Positions 55,601 through 64,000 of a stretch of DNA of 64,000 nucleotides are shown here, one piece after another (the stretch's first letter is position 1; the number at the start of each line of letters is the position of its first letter). The DNA lies in assembly GCF_001411555.2 (NCBI RefSeq), contig NC_049903.1:31413083-31477082 (forward strand), in the 5' to 3' direction. Source of the stretch: Juglans regia (lineage: Eukaryota; Streptophyta; Magnoliopsida; Fagales; Juglandaceae). The position numbers and the translations under genes were made by a program. The notes beneath the pieces are model-generated. The model was not told where the DNA came from, searched no databases, and saw only the letters and a list, made by a program, of their open reading frames with translations.

Positions 55601-56845
55601 ATTATACTCTAAAGGCTGTTGGTGGAAGCTTAACAGCTATCCCAGGACTTTTAGAGCTTAAACCACAGGGAAGGATTGCCTTGACAGTTTTGAAGGCAAA
55701 TGATGGGAAAATCTGATCCTTATGTTGTTGTGTATATTCGGCCACTCTTCAAGGTCAAAACAAAGGTTGTGGGAAGTACCAGGAAAATACTAGTTTTTGA
55801 CCCGGGGGTGGGACAAGTGTGGGCAAGGATACTGCACCTTGTGGACAAGGTGCTTCTATGGGGGAGGGTTTGTCACAATCCATGAATAGAATACATGGGC
55901 CATGGGCCATGGGCCTTGGGCCAGTTTATCTTCATTTACAACTTCAATTACTTTGATTAGTGCATGTTATTTGGACTACAATATAGTTAGTGGCCTAGGC
56001 TTGAAGTTTTATTTTCTTGTATGTTTTTAGTTGTGTTAGCCTAGGCCCATGTAGGGATCATCTTATTTATGTACGAGCCAAGGGCTCTAGGGTTGATCCA
56101 TCCAGAAAGTTAATGCAAATTCTATTTCTCTTTCTCTTGTCATCTTCTTCCTTTCTTCAATGGAGGTGCTCCCCTTGAAGTGAGCAATTTCTATGTATTT
56201 CTCTTTAAGCAACTTGAGGTGTGTTACACAATTTTTCTCTTTCTCAGTCCCCCTTCTTCTCTTAGTATGTATGTTTTGTCCTTCTATGAAACAAATCCTT
56301 TTCTAAACCTTCTGGCCTTATTTCACAGAAAACGCAAACCCAAATAAAAAAAAGCTCGTTAATCTTTTTTTTTTTAAAGGAAAAGACCGAAACTTTAAAA
56401 CTCTCCCAACCAAACCAATCCCCAGCCATAAATCATAAGTTGCACTTCCCAAATCACAGTAAGGCTAAAAAGTGACCAACCGCAAAGAAGCACATAACAA
56501 AATAAAACAAACGACATCTTTTCGCATGACAGGGTATAAATCACAAGCAGGGAGTACTTATAAAAAAAATGACAAGCAGGGAGTGAAAAAATTGACCTGA
56601 AAGAGGATGGTGAGGCGAGCCAGAGGGGCCGTGCAGGATTTACCGAAAGCACCCGCAATACCACCAGCTAGAAGCTGTTGCACCGTGCCAATCTGCGATT
56701 GATGATTTGGTGAATTTTTTTCGCGACTGTGCTGTTGCTGCTGCTGCTGCTGCAGAAATTTCCTGTCGACGCCGCTCCCGTGAGCAGAGCTAAGAGCCCT
56801 CTGCCCTCCTTCGACAACCACACCCACTCGTGCTTCCATATTCAT
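49631..56845 (-). CDS. Mitochondrial carrier family protein (SLC25-type), 7 exons
   Basis: Minus-strand exons, in order: 56597-56845, 52344-52520, 51972-52118, 51684-51785, 51528-51597, 51312-51379 and 49631-49872, all with GT-AG borders. The expected product is about 351 residues, with a variable N-terminus including an eight-Gln run, then VQQLLAGGIAGAFGKSCTAP. The three carrier signatures are CTAPLARLTILF (repeat 1), STYPLDLVRTRLAVQ (repeat 2) and ATFPLDLVRRRMQ (repeat 3), with companion helices GLYKGLGATLL and GLYRGIMPEYYKVVPG. It closely resembles the Arabidopsis group of uncharacterised inner-membrane carriers that includes At3g55640. The substrate is not established. Exon 5 appears to lack one T (TTTT at about 51541-51544), which would shift the frame; this may be an assembly error or a real mutation. 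Intron 1 (52521-56596) hosts an LTR element, and intron 6 a SINE. Confidence 0.88.
50912..51140 (-). mobile_element. tRNA-derived SINE in intron 6 of the carrier gene
   Basis: On the minus strand the head begins CCCACCCGTGGGTAGCCC. An RNA polymerase III A box, TAGCCCAAGTGG (51117-51128), and B box, GGTTCGATTCC (51070-51080), are spaced as in a tRNA. It ends in a poly-A tail (the T run at about 50912-50934 on the plus strand). The flanks carry a 13-bp duplication with one mismatch, TTCCATGAAATCT (50899-50911) and TTCCCTGAAATCT (51141-51153). It sits in the same orientation as the host gene. Length is 229 bp. Confidence 0.85.
52903..53266 (+). repeat. 5' LTR of the gene-capturing element
   Basis: A 364-bp LTR from TGTCACAGTCC to GTGTGTTACA. 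It has three tandem CATGGGC-type units near its start and pyrimidine-rich CTATTTCTATTTC repeats near its end. One CTATTT unit of 6 bp is missing from the 3' copy. Confidence 0.92.
53269..53286 (+). other. Primer-binding site (initiator Met tRNA type)
   Basis: TGGAATCTAGAGCCAGGC, two bases after the 5' LTR, resembles the TGGTATCAGAGCC-type site complementary to the 3' end of plant initiator methionine tRNA, the usual primer for Copia and TRIM elements. It has a few mismatches, in keeping with age. Confidence 0.7.
53294..54060 (+). pseudogene. Captured segment of unknown origin (element interior, first part)
   Basis: One readable frame gives an amphipathic stretch: HLDVILQTFKDVKNNLENFQ, then a stop. 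A second segment at 53640-53790 reads GLTIIWEFDPSGVDEAQKTP. A third, at 53735-54046, reads SIPNLLREHIVSGLVTDDYR, then RKLTFSTRMKTLSTGRGFTI and GSFPATAKVFIGGVEV. The third piece looks like real, folded-protein sequence, but I cannot name the family. The first piece could be a gag remnant or a coiled-coil fragment. They are probably exon-derived pieces of one or more host genes. Confidence 0.45.
54251..54560 (+). pseudogene. Captured fragment of an ATAD1/Msp1-like AAA ATPase
   Basis: The piece 54251-54333 reads KTMLVKAIAKESGVIFINVR then ISNLMSKW. That is the end of the Walker A region and the next strand and helix of the plant ATAD1-type AAA proteins (outer mitochondrial membrane extraction ATPases). 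The next piece (54400-54530) reads EDLDYDIPSSLCEGYTGLDL and LKLCKEATYFSIK, the AAA lid region with the EGYTGxDL sensor-2-side motif. The Walker B and second-region-of-homology parts between them are missing. A near-repeat TATGACATCCYATCTAGCTT occurs at about 54342 and 54420, around the junction. No introns are present. Confidence 0.75.
54937..55870 (+). pseudogene. Captured fragment of a SYT4/5-like synaptotagmin (SMP and start of C2)
   Basis: 259 codons are open (54937-55716). From about 55225 the reading is WPDIADAGKTVIKESVEPLL, EEYRPPGIISLKFSTLSLG, NVAPKIEGIYIQSRKKG, DFWGDGDPSIILGVEVALVA, SIQLKDLQVFNVVHVIF, YTLKAVGGSLTAIPGL, then LELKPQGRIALTVLKAND and, after a one-base shift near 55700, GKSDPYVVVYIRPLFKVKTK. 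This follows the SMP lipid-transfer domain and the first strands of C2 in plant ER to plasma-membrane contact-site synaptotagmins. The stretch of about 35 residues normally between TAIPGL and LELKP is absent, and no introns are present, so the source was probably a spliced mRNA. The region before 55200 has an internal imperfect duplication (SSEPGEGVGP and SSKLREDVGP). Confidence 0.82.
55860..55870 (+). other. Polypurine tract of the gene-capturing element
   Basis: GGGGGAGGGTT lies directly before the 3' LTR start TGTCACA at 55871, the expected position for plus-strand priming. Confidence 0.7.
55871..56228 (+). repeat. 3' LTR of the gene-capturing element
   Basis: A 358-bp LTR from TGTCACAATCC to GTGTGTTACA, directly followed by the CAATT target duplication. 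About 95% identical to the 5' copy by eye. Confidence 0.92.
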
Positions 56846-57491
56846 GGACTCCCTGTCCCTGTAAATTCTCTGTCTGTCTCTGTCTCTGGCACCGTCTCTC
56901 TGCCTCTCTCAAGTATTCAGCGTGCAGAGGTCGGTGAGCTTGATCTCAAATGGGAGTCAACAATGGGCGAAGAATCTCAGAAACCCAAGAATACGAAAAT
57001 AGTTGAATCATAGGGTCCAGGAAATTTTGTGGAAGAAAAAAGGAGAAAGAAACCCTAGAGCCAGGGGCACTAGTCCGAAAGAATATACTGTGGAACAATG
57101 GCACATAAACACTGTTGTAATTTCATTTTTATTATTTTTTATAGTTTACTTTTTGACAATTTACGAGATTATCACGGCACACATAAGATATGCTATACAA
57201 ATCCAAATCGCATTCGCATCTTTAACTTGATGCTGTCTATTATCATTATAATTCTTATATTTTAAAATAACTTATTTAGAATTTGTTGAATAATGTCAGA
57301 TAAAAAAATCTAAGTGTAATATATTTAAAGTGTTCTTCAAAAAAAATATATATATATTTAAAGTGAAACTATATCTATATCTTTTAAATCTTAAGGAGAA
57401 ACTTTAAGTTCATGGTTGGCAGCAGATTATTTTACTCCAGGGTGCAATAAAAAAAAAGAAATCCAATTTTATCCTAAATATATTTCCACTT
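56846..57491. other. 5' flank and probable promoter of the carrier gene
   Basis: About 650 bases between the carrier start codon (minus strand, 56845) and the LINE target site. The first 100-150 bases are pyrimidine-rich on the plus strand (CTGTCTGTCTCTGTCTCTGG) and likely hold the 5' UTR. A telo-box-like AAACCCTAG lies at 57050-57058. The remainder is AT-rich. No other gene was seen. Confidence 0.5.
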
Positions 57492-57682
57492 ACATCAATC
57501 TCCAACTTAAAACGCACAACCGAAGTAAATGCACAACATCTATTCTCTCAATCGTATTCTCTCACGCCGTCTTCTTAAGGGCGATTGGTGGTGAAACGTG
57601 ATGAGGTGAAGGCTGAAAAGTCCACCTACTTCGCAGGGAGGAGGGGGAGTATCTACTGGCTAACACGGGCAGAGGGAGGACA

Positions 57683-58962
57683 ATGGAGGGGCTAGAGAAG
57701 ATCTGGGAGACGCTCAATTTGAGTGAGGAGGAAAGTTTGCCAATCGAGTTTCAAGCTAGTGATAACAATGAAGCAAGAAGGAAGGGGGAGAGGAGTCTAA
57801 TTAGGAAGGTGTGTGCAGAGTGGAGGATCAGGAAGGAGATCATCAGGGTTATGATGGAAAAGATCTGGAAGGTGAGTCGACCAATGGTTTTCCAAGACCT
57901 TGGACAAAATTGTTTTGTCATTTCTTTCGCCAATGTGAGGGATAAGAGTAAAGTGTTGGGGGTTGTCCATGGCTGTTCGATAATTACTTGCTGATTCTAA
58001 AACCTTATGTTGGCAATGCTCAGATCCATTCAGTTGATTTCTTCCATGAATGCTTTTGGGTACAAATGTTTAATCTTCCTTTGGATTGCATGAATCAAAA
58101 GATGGGGGAGATGATTGGGGCTAATTTTGGGGAGGTGAGGGAAGTTGAGGTTCAGGAGGAAGATGTTGCTTGGGGTAACTTCTTGTAGGTGAAGGTGGAG
58201 TTAGCTTAGCCAGAGGACGAACTATTAATGTGAATGGTGATAGTATGTGGATCCCTTTCCAGTATGAGCAATTACCAAAGATTTGTCTGCAATGTGGTTG
58301 TATTATGCATAGGGATTAGGGATGTACACAAAAGGGGGGGTGTAGCTCAATACGGCCCTTGGCTAAGAGCTATGTTTGCTGGAAGGAGGAAAGTAGAGAG
58401 GAGGGAGGATATTGGGGAGAGAGAGAGAGAGAGAGAGAGGGGGGTGGATGGTGATCCTCAATATGATTTGGGAGGGGATTGTGAAGGAACCCATACTGTA
58501 GGGCCTGAGATTATGATAGGTGTGAGGGAGAGGGAGGTGAGGAGTGGTAGAAAGGGGAAGAGCAGTTTGAAGATGAAGGTTTCACAAAAGGAGAGTCAGG
58601 GGGAGGTGAAGGGGATTGATGGAGGAGGTTTAGTGGGTCCTAGCTTGGCACCAATTATTAGTAGCAATGAGTCTCTATATACTAAGTGTGATGTGGATGC
58701 TATATTGGTACAAGATAAAGGGAATGAGGGTTTAGAGGGAGAACAGAGGGGTTTGTTGAAAGGGAAGGCTGGGAGCTGGAAGAGGAGAGCTCGTGGGAAA
58801 AGTTTAGGAAGTGAAGGTTCTATGTCTTCCTTACTTGCTAAAAGAAATGAATGTGAGGGGATTGTTCCTGGAGTCAGGGGAGGTACAAAGAAAAAAATGA
58901 GGAAAGAGTGTGAGGAGGGTGTGGCTATTCTTCAAACTTGGTGGAGGCTACTAGCCAGCCCC
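57683..58962 (+). pseudogene. LINE copy B ORF1 (DUF4283-like, zinc knuckle), broken
   Basis: ATG at 57683 gives MEGLEKIWETLNLSEEESLP and, further on, MMEKIWKVSRPMVFQDLGQN, CFVISFANVRDK. A stop or frame change comes at 57994. The next parts are 57988-58188 (VQMFNLPLDCMNQKMGEMIG), then the knuckle ICLQCGCIMH with a TAG inside it (58318-58320). The tail, from about 58335, runs QYGPWLRAMFAG and an Arg/Glu-rich stretch caused by a GA microsatellite at about 58416-58440. It runs up to ORF2 and is non-functional. Confidence 0.82.
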
Positions 58963-58972
58963 ACCATGCATT

Positions 58973-61900
58973 ATGAGTTGGTTAAGTTGGAACTACCGAG
59001 GGCTGGGCAACCCTCGAACAGTTCAGGACCTTTACCTGATGGTAAAGGAGAATAAGCCAAAGGTTGTGTTTCTAATTGAAGTTATGATCAAAGTAGGCAA
59101 AGTGGAAGGCTTGAAGCGAAGATTAGACATGGAAGGTTGTTTTGTAGTTGAACCTGTTGGGAATAGGGGAGGACTAGCTCTGTTTTGGGATAGGGATGTG
59201 GATCTAGAAATCTTAAACTATTCTCAATGGCACATTCATAGTCTGATAAAGAATGATGGAGGAAGGGATAAATGGTTTTTTACTGGGTTCTATGGTCATC
59301 CTGACGCCTCAAAAAGGAAGTTGTCTTGGGAGTTGCTGTCTTCTTTGAAGCCTAGGAGTGGGGAGGCATGGTGTGTAGCAAGATATTTTAATGAAATATT
59401 ACTCCAAGGGGAGAAGGAAGAGGGAAGACGGCGTGAGGAGAGGCTAATGGAGCAGTTTAGAGCAGTGTTAAAGGAAAATTGTTTGATAGATTTGGGATAT
59501 GTGGGATGCCCATTTACTTGGAGTAATAGACACAACGACTCAACCTTTACAAAAGAAAGACTCGACAGATTTGTGGCAAATCAAAGATGGAGAGATGTTT
59601 TTAAAATAGTAAAGGTGGAATGGCTCACTGCTAGGAGCTCTGACCATAGACCAGTCTTGTTATCCATTATGGATGTTCCTTTTAGCCTTGGGAAGGGAGC
59701 TAGAAAATTCAAATTCAAAGCTAGTTGGGTTAAAGATAATGAGTGTGGAGAAGTAGTGAAGAGTGGATGGGTAGATAAAAGGTATAGTAGTGATCATTGG
59801 TTGAAGATTCAGAATCTGTTACTCTTATGTAATGGAATGCTAAAAAAGTGGGCAAGAAATAAAGATGGTAGTAGAGGGAAAGAGATAGAGATGATGACTG
59901 GGAGGATTAAAAATTTACAAGATGAAGAGGGACCTGAAAAGGTTGGGGAAATAAAAGAATTACAAAAAGAGGTTGGGGTGCTGTTAGTGCAGGAAGACGT
60001 TAAATGGTGGCAGAGGGCTAAAAGAAATTGGTATAGGCTTAGTGATAAAAACACCAAGTTTTTCCATGCATGTCCATCACAAAGGAGGAGGAGGAGAAAT
60101 CAGATTCAGGCAGTGGTAGACATGCAAAACAGGCTGTGGGAGGAGCAAGAGAGCATTGCTGGGGCTTTCTATGGGTATTACTCCAAAGTTTTTAAAATTG
60201 CAGCACCTCCAAGAGCAGCTATTGACTCTTGCTTGCACTAGATGGAACCTGGGTCACAGATGAAATGAATGATGTTTTGCGAAAAGAGTTCACAAAAGAA
60301 GAAGTTGAAGTTGCTTTACATCAAATAGGGCCTTTGAAATCCCCAGGGCCAGATGGCTATGGGGCGTGTTTTTACCAAGCCTATTGGAACATAGTGGGGG
60401 AAGATGTGTGTGCTGCTGCGCTTAGTTTTCTGAGGGGTGGAGGTATGTTGAAGAATGTCAATCATACTCATGTTGCATTGATTCCTAAAGTAAAAGAGCC
60501 AAAAAGAGTGGGAGATTTTAGGCCTATTAGTCTATGCAACGTGATGTATAAAATTGTTGCAAAGACTCTTGCTAATAGACTAAAAGTGGTTCTCAATGAT
60601 GTTATTTCAAAGAATCAGAGTGCATTCATTAACGGGAGACTCATTTCAAACAATATAATAGCAGCTTATGAAATCTTGCATTCTATGAAAGTAAGGTAGA
60701 AGGGGAGAAGGGGGAGTATGGCTTTAAAACTTGACATTTCTAAAGCATACGACATAGTAGAATGAGATTATTTGAAGGTTGTTATGGTTAAGATGGGGTT
60801 TGGGGGAAGATGGGCGGAGTTAGTTATGCAATGTGTGACCTCTGTGTCAACTGCCATTTTGGTGAATGTGAAACCAAGAGCTACTTTATTTCCATCAAGG
60901 GGTTGAGGCAGGGGGACCTTCTGTCTCCCTACCTTTCTCTCATCTGTGGTGAGGGCCTGAGTTGCTTATTAAATCAGGCTGAGGCTAGAGGGGACCTGAA
61001 TGAGGTTTCTATTACTAGAGGAGGCTTAAAGATCACACATCTGCTCTTTGCTGAAGATTGTATCATTTATGGGCAAGCAAATTGGCAGGAATAGGGGAGG
61101 ATTAAAAGGGTGCTTGAGGTATATGAGCAAGCATCGGGGCAAAGCTTGAATAGACAGAAAACTTATTTGTTCTTTAGCTCAAATACTCTAAGAGATGTGA
61201 GGAGTAGAATTGCAAGGGATGTGGGTGGTGGGGTGCAGAATAATTGTGATAAGTACTTGGGGTTACCAATTATGGTAGGAAGGTCTCAATACAACACCTT
61301 TAGAGGGATTAAAGATAGTGTGTGGAATAAAATTAGCAACTGGAAAAACTAGTTTTTATCTCCCTCGAGTAAAGAAATTCTTTTGAAGGCAGTGATACAA
61401 GCAGTTCCCACATACCATATGAGTGTATTCAAACTCCCAAAAAGATTGTGTAAAGAAATTGCAGCTTTAATGGCGAGATTCTGGTGGGGTTTTAAACAAA
61501 ATAAAAGGAAGATACAATGAAAGAGCTGGGCAAAGCTGGGGGCATGCAAAATCAGCAGGAGGTTTGGGGTTTAGAGAACTCGAGAGTTTCAACCAAGCCC
61601 TGCTTGCTAAGCAGTGCTGGAGAGTGCTTAATATGCCCAATTTAGTAGCAGCAAAGGTATTGAAGGAAAAATATTTCAAGCACTCTAATTTATTAAAGGC
61701 TAAGCTGGGTTGTGGACTATTAAAAATTTGGAGTTTATGGGTTCCCTTGAGCTACTAAAAGAGGGATTGATATGGAGGATAGGAAATGGGGAGTAGGTGA
61801 GGATTTGGGGTGATAAGTGGATACCTAAGCCATCTTTGTTTAGCATACAATCTCCTATGAAAAACCTAAGAGAGGATGCAAGGGTTAATGAGTTGATTGA

Positions 61901-63070
61901 GTGCGGTATGTGGAACCAAAAGCTAGTGAGGGATACCTTGATGAAAGAGGAAGCAGATGTGGTGTGTGGACTTCCTATAAGCCATGCAAATTCCCTAGAA
62001 GAAGGATCTGGGCCTATACAAAAGATGGAATTTTTAGAGTAAAAAGTGCATACCACCTAGAGATGGACAAGAAAATGAGAGGGAAAGGGGGTCCATTTGG
62101 GTTGTATGTGGGAAAGGATGGCTGGAAAAGTTTGTGGAAACTGAATACTCATGAAATTGTGAAGATGTTTATGTGGAAGGTTATAAGTAATAGTTTACCT
62201 ACAAAACAAAACCTAGCTATAAAGGGTGTGGTGGATAATCCACTATGTCCTATGTGTGGGTAGGAAGTTGAGACAGTCTGTCATGTTCTCTGGAGTTGCA
62301 GTGCAACAGCAGATGTGTGGGCTGATAAATCTAGTCCTGGTCAGAAGTGGCTTCGAGTGGGGGGAGATTTTCTGGGGCTATGGCAATCTATAGTAAAGAA
62401 ATTACAAGATGAGGTGCTGGACCTTATTGCTACTGTGATGAGGAATATTTGGTTGAGGAGAAATATCTATGTTTTTGAAGGAACGTTTAAAGCTCCTACT
62501 GAGTTGTTCATACAAGCTCAAGAAAACCTGGCAGAGTACAAAGAAGAGCAGGTGGATAGGGGCATTAATAGAAATGTAAGATAAATGAATCGAAAAGAGG
62601 CTAGATGGAAGAGGCCTAATTAGGGGTTTGTTAAAGTAAATTGGGATGCAGCTATGGATTCAGAAAAGAAAAGGATGGGACTGGGAGTAGTGGTGAGAGA
62701 TGAGGAGGGTGAATTGTTGTTATCCCTTTGTAAGCCAATGGAAGGATTGAGTAATAGTACTACTGCTAAGTTGTATGCCATGTGGGAAGCTCTAAAGGTG
62801 TGTGCTGAGTTGAATTGGGCTAAGGCCATCTTTGAAGGGGATGCTCTGTCTGTGATCAAGTCTATTAATAGCTCGAGTTGCAGTTGATAATGGCATGGAT
62901 AGCTAGTGGATGACATCAAGTTGATTCTATACAATAGACAGAACTGGTACATACAGCATACTTATAAAGAATGTAATAATGTAGCTCATACACTTGTTAG
63001 GATAGCATTTACATTTAGGGAGGAGTTTGGATTGAGGAGGGGCCTTCGAGCATCTATTCTTTTGTACTAA
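58973..63070 (+). pseudogene. LINE copy B ORF2: endonuclease, reverse transcriptase, RNase H, broken
   Basis: ATG at 58973 gives MSWLSWNYRGLGNPRTVQDL, the standard start. The endonuclease runs to about 59690: WFFTGFYGHPDASKR, then ARYFNEILLQGEKEEG where active copies have a GDFNE block (the Gly-Asp pair is lost), and SSDHRPVLLSI. The first frame ends at 60241. RT continues at 60229-60699 (LKSPGPDGYGACFYQAYWN, SAFINGRLISNNIIAAYEI), after a stop (LKLDISKAYDIVE near 60723-60762), and at 60810-61094 (GLRQGDLLSPYLSLICGEGL and HLLFAEDCIIYGQ, where FADD has become FAED). zf-RVT is near 62245-62305 (CPMCG...CHVLWSCSATADVW). RNase H runs from 62637 (VNWDAAMDSEKKRMGLGVVV) to a final TAA at 63068-63070. 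Confidence 0.88.
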
Positions 63071-63147
63071 AAGACAAAGTTTGTAGTCAAGATCTGAGGT
63101 AATACAGAAACTCTTTTTCTGGTTCAAAAAAATATATATTTCCACTT

Positions 63148-64000
63148 TTTCATATAAATATATTATATTAATTAAGAAAATTAAAAGTGGTGGCTACTAG
63201 ACCACGGTTAGTGTAAGGTTATCGGTACATACCAAAACACTCCACTAGATTGACCGGTTTCGGTTAGTCCAATCCGGACCGATACTCTTATTGGTCAGTC
63301 TCGGTGCCAGAATTTTGGAATTTCCAGTCCAGTCCAGTCCCGAAGTAGGATTTTTCACCTCGAACTGGACTGACCGAACTAAATATATATAAAAACTTTT
63401 TATATAACATTTTATATAGTAGTTATATAACTTAATTATGTGATTTTCATCTAATTTAAGAGCATTGACCATATAAAATGTTAAATATACTATTAACTAT
63501 TAAGTAATATGCTATTAACAATTAACTAAAATATCATATGATAAATCATAATATTATATGCAATGATACATACTCTAATTAGTAAGTACTTAGTACTTAC
63601 TAACTTAGTTAGTAACTAAGTTAGTACTTAGTACTAAGTATTATTATTGAGTACTAAGTTAGTAACTATTAACACCATTAATATAATTATAATCAATAAT
63701 TTTATTAACAAGTTAATTAGATAATTCACACCAAAGAGTTCACTTAATTTTAATTATTTTATCATTTTATCATTCAATTTATTTGCCAAGGAAAAAAAAA
63801 AGGAGAAAAAAGTCTTGGTAGTTAATATGAGACTCCGCCTTTTTCAACTTAAGAGTTTTTAAATCCTAAACTGTGATGTCCCTCATACCTTTTTCTCTTC
63901 TCTTCACGCTTCGAGCCCCCAACGAAAAAACCCTAGCTTCTTTACTCCAAGCCCCTCCTCCCCACATTGTTGTGCCAATCACAGGTTTTTGCCACCTCAA
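63148..64000. other. AT-rich right end of the window
   Basis: 63240-63370 holds CCGGTTTCGG/CCAGTCCAGTCC motifs like those at the ends of the hAT-like element at 34416-37323, so it may be a fragment of a related element. 63580-63670 is a run of AGTACTTAGTACT/AACTAAGTTAGT units that is highly self-complementary. The last 150 bases become C-rich on the plus strand and look like the start of a transcribed leader. No coding region is visible. Confidence 0.45.
63928..63936 (+). promoter_or_regulatory. Telo-box (AAACCCTAG)
   Basis: AAACCCTAG is followed by a pyrimidine-rich CTTCTTTACTCC leader. In plants this motif often lies near the transcription start of translation-related and other housekeeping genes. 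It suggests a + strand gene beginning at or after the window edge. Weak evidence on its own. Confidence 0.35.

Larger units (their letters stand above)
52903..56228 (+). mobile_element. Non-autonomous LTR retroelement carrying captured host gene fragments
   Basis: Complete structure: 5' LTR 52903-53266, primer-binding site 53269-53286, interior with no recognisable pol, polypurine tract 55860-55870, 3' LTR 55871-56228. A perfect 5-bp duplication CAATT lies at 52898-52902 and 56229-56233. The LTRs start TGTCACA and end TTACA and differ by about 18 substitutions and one 6-bp gap by eye. The interior carries intron-free parts of an ATAD1/Msp1-like AAA ATPase, a SYT4/5-like synaptotagmin and unidentified segments, all in + orientation. 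It lies in intron 1 of the mitochondrial carrier gene, antisense to it. Mobilisation would have needed proteins from another element. Confidence 0.9.
57492..63133 (+). mobile_element. Full-length L1-type LINE retrotransposon (copy B), inactive
   Basis: Bounded by a perfect 14-bp duplication ATATATTTCCACTT (57478-57491 and 63134-63147), with a short A-rich tail just before the right copy. Length is about 5.64 kb, nearly the same as copy A. It has ORF1 with a zinc knuckle, and ORF2 with endonuclease, RT, a Cys/His motif and RNase H in the same order. It is better preserved than copy A: the endonuclease and linker are open for 422 codons. It belongs to the same broad group but is clearly not a recent duplicate of copy A. 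Confidence 0.92.

Overview
This is nuclear DNA from a flowering plant, almost certainly a woody eudicot. The genes have introns with GT-AG borders, the spacers are AT-rich, and several protein families are plant-specific (RETICULATA-RELATED, NPF transporter, MIZ1/DUF617). Transposons make up more than half of the window. A Fagales or Juglandaceae source is only a guess from the look of the small repeats.

Layout. 1-777 holds the last two exons of a RETICULATA-RELATED gene (+). 1692-4034 is a complete three-exon NRT1/PTR (NPF) transporter (+, 597 aa). 5128-10807 is a decayed but full-length L1-type LINE with a 14-bp target duplication. 15633-16397 is an intronless MIZ1-like (DUF617) gene (+) with a possible short upstream ORF. 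About 17541-24691 is a decayed CACTA (En/Spm) transposon. It carries the tail of a TNP2-like transposase, a TNPA-like gene, dense arrays of a palindromic TTCGAA/ACGT motif and, in antisense, a second transposon-protein gene that is itself broken by a 100-bp palindromic MITE. 29302-43710 is a Ty3-gypsy element of the Tat type. It has gag, protease, RT, two RNase H domains and integrase, then a large tandem-repeat block and a long antisense ORF before the 3' LTR. A 2.9-kb non-autonomous hAT-like element (8-bp duplication) interrupts its integrase. 49631-56845 is a mitochondrial carrier gene (-, seven exons). 57492-63133 is a second full-length L1-type LINE, also with a 14-bp duplication. The window ends in AT-rich DNA with a telo-box that may mark the promoter of a gene starting just beyond it.

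The most interesting object lies inside intron 1 of the mitochondrial carrier gene. It is a small LTR retroelement (52903-56228; LTRs about 95% identical by eye; perfect CAATT target duplication; primer-binding site and polypurine tract visible). It has no recognisable pol. In its place it carries intron-free pieces of unrelated host genes: an ATAD1/Msp1-type AAA ATPase, a plant synaptotagmin of the SYT4/5 type (SMP domain plus the start of C2), and at least one further segment I cannot name. This resembles the multi-gene capture known for the maize element Bs1. A tRNA-derived SINE sits in another intron of the same gene, and exon 5 of the gene appears to lack one base.

The host genes do not form a pathway together. 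They are ordinary single-copy-style plant genes separated by nested transposons.
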